Source: Sphingomonas hankookensis (GTDB lineage: Bacteria > Pseudomonadota > Alphaproteobacteria > Sphingomonadales > Sphingomonadaceae). Taken from it: a stretch of 50,289 nucleotides of DNA. The stretch is taken from positions 1-50,289 of the forward strand of contig NZ_LQQO01000062.1 of assembly GCF_001619955.1 (NCBI RefSeq). Reading direction: 5' to 3'. The translations under genes were made by a program, and so were the position numbers. Below the pieces are notes generated by a model. The model did no database searches. It saw only the letters and a program-made list of their open reading frames with translations, and had not been told where the DNA came from. Shown here piece after piece: positions 25,820 to 32,330 of the stretch. Within the stretch, counting starts at the first letter, position 1. The number at the start of each line of letters is the position of its first letter.

Positions 25820-26101
25820 ATTCACGCGGAGGCGCGGAGGGCGCGGCCTTTCGCGTCTTCGTCGGCGTCGGGGTAGAAGAAGGTTAGATTTCGGGCAGAG
25901 GCGCAGAGGCGCGGAGGGGTTGCGTTTGTTGCCACCGCGCACGATCGGCAGACGACTGCACCCGCTGTCGGCAAGGGCGAGGCCGCTGGCGCGGGTAAGG
26001 TGGCCCCGGACGCACCCTCTCCGCGCCTCTGCGCCTCTGCGCGAAATCTAACCTTCTGCTTCTTCTTCGCGCCTCCGCGCCTCCGCGCCTCCGCGTGAAC
26101 C
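25820..26101. repeat. Large nested inverted repeat with GCGCCTC(C/T) tandem units
   Basis: The outer arms 25821-25840 and 26080-26100 (TTCACGCGGAGGCGCGGAG and its inverse) enclose inner arms 25876-25916 and 26018-26057 (AGAAGGTTAGATTTCG..., inverse CGAAATCTAACCTTCT). The arms contain short tandem units (GGCGCAGAGGCGCGGAG), and ~100 bp of unrelated sequence lies between them. It could extrude as a cruciform or be a MITE-like element. No transposase is adjacent. The rest of 25799-26377 holds no convincing gene. Confidence 0.8.
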
Positions 26102-26377
26102 CTGCAACCGAAGCCGCTATTCGACCCGCTGGTTACACCCGCCAGCACGTGAACGCACCCGGCAGCTTCGGCCAAGCGCGCGGCATGATAAGGCGAGACA
26201 TCGACCGCCAAGAACCGCGGCGGAAGGCCTGGCACATGGAAAAACAGGCTGAAACGCCTTTGTCGGACGATCGGTTCCATCTTAACCAATTGATAGTCGG
26301 GCCAGGCTATGATTTAGCCACGCAGGCGGCGGGCCGGGGGGCAGCCGCACGATGCAGGCACAAGGATCTGGCGCGCG

Positions 26378-26563
26378 ATGGTCGAGACGGCGGTGTTCAC
26401 TTACGGGTTGCTGGCCAGCTTCGTGCTGTCGGCCGCCTCGCACAACAAGCGCGCCCAGCGCCCGAACCCGGCGATCATGAACTATATCGGCTATGTCCTG
26501 TTCGGCATGTCGGTGGCGGCGGCGGTGCTGCTGACCGGTTATGCGCTGTGGGAGCTGATCTGA
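26378..26563 (+). CDS. Small two-helix membrane protein
   Basis: A 61-residue protein with two hydrophobic helices (AVFTYGLLASFVLSAAS and YVLFGMSVAAAVLLTGYALW) joined by a basic loop (NKRAQRPNP). The ATG at 26378 has AAGGA ten bases upstream. Its coding-like helices separated by a charged loop argue for a real gene, but no family is recognised. It lies just upstream of the DUF3800 leader on the same strand and could be transcribed separately. Confidence 0.5.
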   Translation: MVETAVFTYGLLASFVLSAASHNKRAQRPNPAIMNYIGYVLFGMSVAAAVLLTGYALWELI

Positions 26564-26601
26564 GGCTGTAGCGGTCGACGTCGTTCGATTTGGGGCGAAT
26601 C

Positions 26602-26629
26602 TTGCCATTCTGGCAATGGTGCCTATATT
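26602..26629 (+). promoter_or_regulatory. Sigma70-type promoter for the DUF3800 leader RNA
   Basis: TTGCCA (26602-26607) and TATATT (26624-26629) are separated by 16 bp, one of the better sigma70-like matches in this GC-rich window. Transcription would begin near 26636 and run through a leader ending in the terminator at 26710-26737. Confidence 0.55.
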
Positions 26630-26635
26630 GCACCG

Positions 26636-26737
26636 CAAGCTGGGAGTGCTGATTCGTTGGTGCGCTGAACGATTGTTTCACCTGGCTTACCGATTTCGGC
26701 AGTTGCAGGGCGGGTCTTTCGGGGCCCGCTTTTTTTT
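26636..26737 (+). ncRNA. Candidate structured leader RNA upstream of DUF3800
   Basis: About 100 nt without an ORF run from the predicted start of transcription to an intrinsic terminator six bases before the DUF3800 start codon. Hairpins readable by eye are UCGUU-N9-AACGA (26654-26672), CCG-AUUU-CGG (26690-26699) and the terminator stem. The first hairpin's loop (GGUGC) could pair with GCACC at 26630-26634 if transcription starts a little earlier. Structured RNA motifs preceding DUF3800 genes have been described from comparative genomics; whether this belongs to one is untested. Confidence 0.5.
26710..26737 (+). terminator. Intrinsic terminator/attenuator before DUF3800
   Basis: A GCGGG...CCCGC stem (26710-26714 with 26725-26729) is followed at once by eight T residues (26730-26737). 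It is the strongest U-tract terminator in the window and lies in the sense orientation immediately before the GTG start at 26744, so DUF3800 expression from the upstream promoter requires read-through. Confidence 0.85.
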
Positions 26738-26743
26738 CGGGAT

Positions 26744-27520
26744 GTGGCCGTGCACCTGCTCTACCTCGATGAATCCGGGCACGCCCATGACCCGAGCACG
26801 CAGTTTTTCGTACTCGCCGGGTTCAGCGTCTTCGAGCGCCAGACCCATTGGCTGGAAGGGCAGATCGATCCGGTCGCGGCGCGCTTCAGTGCGACCGATC
26901 CGCGCAGCATCGAATTTCACGGAAGCCCGATGCGCGGCGGGCAGGGCGACTGGAAAGGCGTTCCGCCGCAGGACCGGGTGCAGGCAGTCGTCGACATTCT
27001 GAACCTGCTATCCGACCGGCAACTCAAGCTGCGCGTTTACGCCTGCGTCATCGAAAAGGCGCTGATGAACCCGGAGGACATTCTGGCGACGGCGTTCGAG
27101 GACGTCGCGACCTGTTTCGACGGCTATCTGCGATCGCTGTACCAGCAGGGAAATCCGCAACGGGGGATCGTGATCCTCGACAAGAGCAATTACGAAGAGA
27201 AGATCCAGTCGCTGTCGCATGTCTTCAAGCATGTCGGTCATGCCAGCGGCCAGTTGCGGAACTTCGCCGAGGTGCCGCTCTTCCTCGACTCCAAGGCGTC
27301 GCGCCTGATCCAGATGGCCGATCTGATCGCCTATTGGATATTCCGCCATTTTCAATCGGGCGATTCGCGCGGCTATGATCTCATCCGGCCGTATTTTGCC
27401 CGATTCGGTCCGACGGGCGCCGGGGGTTCGGGATTGAAGGAACGGATCGCGCCGGCGACCGCCGCACGGCTCGCATCGTTGGGGCCGCCCGCGCATCCCT
27501 TCCCACGCCCGACCGTTTGA
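26744..27520 (+). CDS. DUF3800 family protein (RNase H-like fold)
   Basis: A 258-residue protein. The GTG at 26744 (or GTG 26750) begins the family hallmark HLLYLDESGH (Asp9-Glu10). It continues with VILDKSN (Asp146) and FLDSKASRLIQMADLIAYWI (Asp182, Asp193), an acidic set consistent with a metal-dependent nuclease-like RNase H fold. DUF3800 proteins are common in accessory and defence-associated regions, and their activity is largely unproven. There is no clear Shine-Dalgarno and the start lies six bases after a terminator U-tract, so expression is likely conditional. The neighbours are a large inverted repeat and a small membrane protein. Confidence 0.88.
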   Translation: MAVHLLYLDESGHAHDPSTQFFVLAGFSVFERQTHWLEGQIDPVAARFSATDPRSIEFHGSPMRGGQGDWKGVPPQDRVQAVVDILNLLSDRQLKLRVYACVIEKALMNPEDILATAFEDVATCFDGYLRSLYQQGNPQRGIVILDKSNYEEKIQSLSHVFKHVGHASGQLRNFAEVPLFLDSKASRLIQMADLIAYWIFRHFQSGDSRGYDLIRPYFARFGPTGAGGSGLKERIAPATAARLASLGPPAHPFPRPTV

Positions 27521-27704
27521 AGGCGAGCGACACGCGCCCGTTCGCGACGCTCCGGCATGCAGCGCGACCCGGGTCGCGTCCGGGATGACGGCGATGCCGC
27601 AGTCTCCACGACATGACCCGGGACAGGGACGCCGGCGAAGGCATCCATCCGGTGCCCCGACCCCCACGGTACGCCACCGCACAAGACCGCTTGCCGCGCG
27701 GTTG

Positions 27705-27718
27705 GTTGATCGTTAAAC
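27705..27718. promoter_or_regulatory. Second LacI-type operator, before the TonB receptor
   Basis: GTTGATCGTTAAAC shares ATCGTTAAAC with the operator at 23560-23573. Extended by one base each side it becomes an imperfect palindrome with GGTT and AACC ends. It lies 70-83 bp upstream of the receptor start. The remaining 27521-27787 shows no gene. Confidence 0.6.
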
Positions 27719-27787
27719 CTCCTCAATCTTCCGGATGATGGCCGCACGAACGGCTGCGACGCGGAAGCGATAGGGAGAGGATACGGC

Positions 27788-30499
27788 ATGTCATCCGTGA
27801 AGCGGTTCCGCTTGCTCAGCCTGGCCGGGTCGGCCATTTTGCTCGCCACCACGCCCGCGCTGGCGCAGGTACCCGCCCAGACCGCGCCGCCACCGCCGAC
27901 CGCGCCCGATGGCGCGGTGCAGGATGCGTCGGTGGCGAGCGAGGAGGGTGACATCGTCGTCACCGGCCTGCGCGAGAGCTTGCGGCGGGCGACGGATATC
28001 AAACGTAACGCCGACAATATCGTCGATTCGATCGTCGCCGACGATATCGGCAAGCTGCCCGACCAGAATATCGCCGAGGCGATCCAGCGTATTCCCGGCG
28101 TCACCATTTCACGCGACAACGGCGAAGGCCAGTTCATCACCGTGCGGGGCCTGGGTCCGGCGTTCAGCAGCGCGCTGTACAATGGCCGCATCCTCGCGAC
28201 TGAGAATCAGGGGCGCGAGTTCAGTTTCGACATATTGCCCGCCGAGCTGATCAACCGGGTCGATGTGTCGAAGACGCCGACCGCGTCGCAGATCGAGGGC
28301 GGAATCGCCGCGACGGTCGACATGTACACCGCGCGCCCGTTCGATTTCAAAGAGGGCAAGATCGCGCTGTCGGCGCAGGCCAATTACGACAAATTGCGCG
28401 GGCAGTTCTCGCCGCAATTTTCAGGCCTGCTCAGCAAGACGTTCGGCGACGGCGATTTCGGCATCCTCGGCGCCTTTTCGTACATCGACCGCAAGATCGA
28501 GGGGAAGCGCATCTTCACCGACGGGTGGGAGGCGAACCAGTCGCTCGACCTGAACAGGGACGGCACGCCCGAATTTCGCGGGGTGTCGATCCCGACCTAT
28601 GTCGAATGGGGCACCAACCGCACCAGTCGCAAGCGGATGTCGGGCCTGCTCACCGCGCAGTGGCGGGCGAGCGACGCGCTGCTGTTTACGCTGGACGGCC
28701 TCTATTCGAAGCTGGACGTGAACGACGATAACAAGGTGTTCTTCGTCTATGGCGGCCCCGGCGACGTGACCGCGGCGACGGTCGACCAGAACAATACCGT
28801 CACCAGCTATACCGGCATCGCGTCGGGGCCGATGTTCACCAACCAGATTCGCCCGCGCCTTGCGACGACGTATCAGGCGGGCGCGAACCTGGCGTGGACT
28901 CCGTCCGACCGGTTGACCGGCACGGTCGACTTTTCGTGGTCGAAGGCGACCGACGATACCGGCGGCAACCAGGCGTGGTTCGAAAGCAACCTGGCGACGC
29001 CCAGCTATTCGCCCGCCGGCGTCAAGTTCGCGATCGGGCCGACGGGGATGCCGGTCTATACGGGCCTCGGCAACATTCTCGACACGTCGAACGCGCGCGC
29101 CGGGTTCCTGACCTATGAGGGCGTCAGCGTCGAGGACGAGATTTATCAGGGCAATACGAACCTGAAATGGAATGTCGACAGCGGCATCCTCCGGCGGATT
29201 TCGGGGGGCTTCAACTTTTCGGACCGCAAGAAATCGCGCTTTTCGTTCAAGACCCCCGATGCGCTGCAATGCCTGTATTGCGGGGCCGGGGTGTCGATCC
29301 CGTCGAGTGTGTTCACCGGCACGGCGGATGCGACCAACTTCCTCGGCACCGGCATGTTCGAGAGCGCGTACCCGACCTATGCCGCCGCCGACCTCGCGAA
29401 ATATCTGCTGAGCGATGCGGCGATCAACCAGCTGGCGAACCCGGCGGCGGCGCGCGCGGCGCTGGCGGCCAATGGCGGCGGCTTCGGCGTGATCCCGGTG
29501 CCGGGTAACAGCGGATCGGCGCAGGAGCGGACCATCGGCGGCTATGTCGAGGCATCGTTCGGCGGCGATTTCGGCTCGCGGCCGTGGAGCGGCAATATCG
29601 GGCTGCGCTATACCCGCACCGAGGTGACGTCGCGCGGGTTCGGGCAGGAGATATTGGGCTTCACCACGCCGGCGGGCGGGGGCGATCCGATCGTCAACCT
29701 GTCCAACCCGCAGCCGATCAGCGAGCAGGGGTCGTACAGCCAGCTGCTGCCGAGCGCGAACTTCAAGCTGGACGTGTTCGAGGATGTCGTGTTCCAGGCG
29801 GCGGTCGCCAAGACGCTGACCCGCGCGACGCTCAGCGACCTGCTGCTAATCCGCAACATCAACCCGCGGCCGCGCGAACGGGCGATCACCGACGGCAATC
29901 CCGGCCTCGAACCGATGATCGGGTGGAATTACGATGCGGCGCTGACCTGGTATCTCGACCGCTCCAGCTTCCTGAGCGTCGCGCTGTTCGCCAAGGACCT
30001 GAGCAACATCTCCGAATCGGTGACGACGACGATCCAGGTGCAGGGCCTCGATTTCCGGCGGACGCGGCCGGAAAATGTCGGCAGCCGCAGCTACAAGGGC
30101 ATCGAGTTTTCAGGCCAGTACACCTTTACCGGGCTGCCCGAACCGCTCGACGGGCTGGGCGTGCAGGCGAATATCAGCCTCGTCGATCCTGACGCGACGA
30201 CGTACAATGCGGTGGCCTTTTATGAGAAGGGGCCGCTGCAGGCGCGGATCGCGTATAACTGGCGCAACGCGTATCAGCAGACCGAACAGGGCAATCGCGG
30301 GCAGCCGGTGAATGTCGATGCGTACGGCATCTGGGACGCGAGCATCAACTATGCGGTCAACGACAAGCTGACGCTGTTCGCGCAGGGGCTCAACCTGTTC
30401 AACGAAAAGACGTTTCTGTATTCGGTGTACAAGGAGCGGGTGATCTCGTTCGAAACCTATGGCCCGCGCTACGCGCTGGGGGTTCGGTTGAATTTTTGA
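27788..30499 (+). CDS. TonB-dependent outer-membrane receptor
   Basis: A 903-residue receptor with AGGGAGAGG upstream of the ATG and a signal peptide (MSSVKRFRLLSLAGSAILLA...ALAQ). After a Pro-rich linker comes a TonB-box-like DIVVTGLRESL, the plug (SIVADDIGKLPDQNIAEAIQ, IPGVTISRDNGEGQFITVRG), then a long beta-barrel closing with LGVRLNF (terminal Phe). The pattern is that of the TonB-Xanth-Caul subfamily that imports oligosaccharides in sphingomonads, Xanthomonas and Caulobacter. The shared LacI-type operator links it to the GH130/ABC locus, which would place it as that pathway's outer-membrane entry step. Confidence 0.94.
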   Translation: MSSVKRFRLLSLAGSAILLATTPALAQVPAQTAPPPPTAPDGAVQDASVASEEGDIVVTGLRESLRRATDIKRNADNIVDSIVADDIGKLPDQNIAEAIQRIPGVTISRDNGEGQFITVRGLGPAFSSALYNGRILATENQGREFSFDILPAELINRVDVSKTPTASQIEGGIAATVDMYTARPFDFKEGKIALSAQANYDKLRGQFSPQFSGLLSKTFGDGDFGILGAFSYIDRKIEGKRIFTDGWEANQSLDLNRDGTPEFRGVSIPTYVEWGTNRTSRKRMSGLLTAQWRASDALLFTLDGLYSKLDVNDDNKVFFVYGGPGDVTAATVDQNNTVTSYTGIASGPMFTNQIRPRLATTYQAGANLAWTPSDRLTGTVDFSWSKATDDTGGNQAWFESNLATPSYSPAGVKFAIGPTGMPVYTGLGNILDTSNARAGFLTYEGVSVEDEIYQGNTNLKWNVDSGILRRISGGFNFSDRKKSRFSFKTPDALQCLYCGAGVSIPSSVFTGTADATNFLGTGMFESAYPTYAAADLAKYLLSDAAINQLANPAAARAALAANGGGFGVIPVPGNSGSAQERTIGGYVEASFGGDFGSRPWSGNIGLRYTRTEVTSRGFGQEILGFTTPAGGGDPIVNLSNPQPISEQGSYSQLLPSANFKLDVFEDVVFQAAVAKTLTRATLSDLLLIRNINPRPRERAITDGNPGLEPMIGWNYDAALTWYLDRSSFLSVALFAKDLSNISESVTTTIQVQGLDFRRTRPENVGSRSYKGIEFSGQYTFTGLPEPLDGLGVQANISLVDPDATTYNAVAFYEKGPLQARIAYNWRNAYQQTEQGNRGQPVNVDAYGIWDASINYAVNDKLTLFAQGLNLFNEKTFLYSVYKERVISFETYGPRYALGVRLNF

Positions 30500-30524
30500 G
30501 GGGTTGGCCGAAGGGGGCGCTGTC

Positions 30525-30677
30525 GAAGAAGCGGGACCCCGGGTCAGGCCCGGGGTGACGTCGGTAGGTTTGGCGTATGTCGTCCGCTGCCCCGACCGTA
30601 CCCCCGCGCAGGCGGGGGTCCAGAGCCACCGGCGGTATCGTGCGTTGCCCTGGATCCCCGCCTGCGCGGGGATACGG
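30525..30677. repeat. REP half-element (type A) plus REP doublet (type B)
   Basis: 30525-30560 is a lone right half of the type A repeat (GAAGAAGCGGGACCCCGG...GGGGTGACG). 30596-30677 is a complete type B doublet (CCGTACCCCCGCGCAGGCGG...CGCGGGGATACGG). Both lie between the convergent receptor and merR genes. Confidence 0.85.
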
Positions 30678-30696
30678 TTGGTGGTGGGGTTCCGCC

Positions 30697-31101
30697 CTAC
30701 CGCGCCGACCGGCACAGATTGGCGCGGGCGGTCTGTTCGAGTTCCTCCAGTTCCGCCACCGTCTGTTCGAGCGCCTGGCGTTGCAGGTTCAGCGCGTCGA
30801 TGCGGGTGCGGCAGCGGTCGGCAAGCGCGTGCATCTGTTCGTCGTTGCCCGCGTCGCTGCTGTAGAGATCGAGAAACTCCTGGATTTCGCGCAGGGTGAA
30901 GCCCAACCGTTTGCCGCGCAGGATCAGGCGCATCCGCACGATGTCGCGGTGGCTGTAGGCGCGGTTGTTGCCGACGCGGACCGGGTGGATCAGCCCCTTG
31001 TCTTCATACAGGCGAAGCGTGCGCGGGGTGATGCCCAGCGTGTCGGCGACGGCGTGGATGCCGCTCAGTTCACCATCCATCGCTGCGTCCCCGTCGGCCA
31101 T
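30697..31101 (-). CDS. MerR-family regulator
   Basis: A 134-residue regulator with the MerR winged HTH at residues ~14-80 (SGIHAVADTLGITPRTLRLY, YEDKGLI, NRAYSHRDIVRMRLILRGKR) and a coiled coil for dimerisation (RTRIDALNLQRQALEQTVAE). Only a single cysteine near each end of the coil is seen and there is no metal-binding loop, so it is not a metal sensor of the CueR/MerR type. It is divergent from the thiolase/FadB-type operon, with a dyad between them, and is probably its regulator, responding to an acyl-CoA or related signal. Confidence 0.9.
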   Translation of the reverse strand: MADGDAAMDGELSGIHAVADTLGITPRTLRLYEDKGLIHPVRVGNNRAYSHRDIVRMRLILRGKRLGFTLREIQEFLDLYSSDAGNDEQMHALADRCRTRIDALNLQRQALEQTVAELEELEQTARANLCRSAR

Positions 31102-31118
31102 TGCATCGCGTCCATCTA

Positions 31119-31148
31119 CCCTATAGGTAACATAGCTATCCTATGGGG
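31119..31148. promoter_or_regulatory. MerR-type dyad in the merR/thiolase divergent promoter
   Basis: CCCTATAGG (31119-31127) and CCTATGGGG (31140-31148) form 9-bp inverted arms with one mismatch, separated by 12 bp. The site lies between the two divergent start codons, where a MerR dimer would twist an over-long promoter spacer. Confidence 0.6.
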
Positions 31149-31196
31149 CATATGTCCATGGCAGACATGGACCGACATTCGGGAAGGATCGCGTCG

Positions 31197-32330
31197 ATGA
31201 AGGCCGTAATCGCAGGCTATGTTCGTTCTCCCTTTCATCTGGCGGGCAAGGGCGCGCTGGCGCGGGTGCGGCCCGAGGATCTGGCGGCGCAGGTCGTGCG
31301 CGGGCTGATCGAGCGCACCGGCGTCGATGCGGCGGAAATCGAGGACGTGGTAATGGGTTGCGCCTTTCCCGAAGGGGAACAGGGCTTCAACGTCGCGCGG
31401 ATGGTGGCGCTGCTGGGCGACCTGCCGCTGTCGGTCGGCGGCATGACGGTGAACCGCTTCTGCGGATCGTCGATGAGCGCGATCCATATTGCCGCCGGGC
31501 AGATCGAGGTGGGGGCAGGCGAGGCGTTCATCTGCGCCGGCCTCGAATCGATGAGCCGGGTGCCGATGGGCGGCTACAACCCGCTGCCCAATCCGGCGCT
31601 CGCCGCCAAGAGCGCCGGCGCCTATATGGGCATGGGCGACACCGCCGAGAATGTCGCGACCCAGTATCAGATCACCCGTGACGAACAGGACGCCTTCGCC
31701 GTCGCCAGCCAGCGCAAGGCCGCCGCCGCGCGCAGCGAAGGCCGGCTCGCGCAAGAAATCATCCCGATCCAGACCAAGGGCGGGGTGGTCAGCGAGGACG
31801 GCACCATCCGCCCCGACACCACCACCGAGGCATTGTCGGGCCTGAAGCCCGCCTTCCGGCAGGACGGGTCGGTCACCGCCGGCACCTCGTCGCCGCTGAC
31901 CGATGGGGCGAGTGCGGTGCTGGTGACGTCGGAGGAGTTCGCGACGAAGCATGGGCTGACCATCCTCGCCCGGATCAAGTCGATCGGCATTTCGGGCTGC
32001 GCGCCCGAGACGATGGGCCTCGGCCCGATCGGCGCGTCGAAAAAGGCGCTGGAGCGCGCGGGGCTGAGCGTCAGCGATATCGATGTGGTCGAGATCAACG
32101 AGGCGTTCGCGGCGCAGGCGATCGCCTGCATCCGCGATCTCGGCATCAAGGACGAGGCGATCAACCTCGACGGCGGGGCGATCGCGATCGGGCATCCGCT
32201 GGGCGCGACCGGCGCGCGGATCGTCGGCAAGGCGGCGGCGCTGCTGGCGCGCGAGGGCAAGCGCTATGCGCTGGCGACCCAGTGCATCGGCGGCGGGCAG
32301 GGCATCGCCACCGTGCTGGAGCGCGCATGA
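31197..32330 (+). CDS. Acetyl-CoA acyltransferase (thiolase), FadA type
   Basis: A 377-residue thiolase catalysing the last, chain-shortening step of beta-oxidation. The start at 31197 (MKAVIAGYVRSPFH) has GGAAGGA eight bases upstream; earlier in-frame ATGs run into the regulator dyad. The catalytic set is complete: Cys89 in NRFCGSSMSA, His333 in GGAIAIGHPLGATG and Cys363 in TQCIGGGQG. The stop overlaps the start of the FadB-type gene (ATGA), an arrangement matching a coupled fadA-fadB operon. A degradative 3-ketoacyl-CoA thiolase is more likely than an acetoacetyl-CoA thiolase because of the neighbour. Confidence 0.93.
   Translation: MKAVIAGYVRSPFHLAGKGALARVRPEDLAAQVVRGLIERTGVDAAEIEDVVMGCAFPEGEQGFNVARMVALLGDLPLSVGGMTVNRFCGSSMSAIHIAAGQIEVGAGEAFICAGLESMSRVPMGGYNPLPNPALAAKSAGAYMGMGDTAENVATQYQITRDEQDAFAVASQRKAAAARSEGRLAQEIIPIQTKGGVVSEDGTIRPDTTTEALSGLKPAFRQDGSVTAGTSSPLTDGASAVLVTSEEFATKHGLTILARIKSIGISGCAPETMGLGPIGASKKALERAGLSVSDIDVVEINEAFAAQAIACIRDLGIKDEAINLDGGAIAIGHPLGATGARIVGKAAALLAREGKRYALATQCIGGGQGIATVLERA

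Noticed and set aside
25822..26289. Minus-strand frame of 155 codons across the large inverted repeat
   Set aside because: Most of it is translated repeat (AEARRRGG, AEAQRRGEG). The unique N-terminal part is too short and unlike any family to call a gene.
26636..26737. Type III toxin-antitoxin RNA (tandem-repeat antitoxin) reading of the DUF3800 leader
   Set aside because: Two GCTGA-starting 16-mers are only ~10/16 alike; no true tandem repeats as required for ToxN-type antitoxins.
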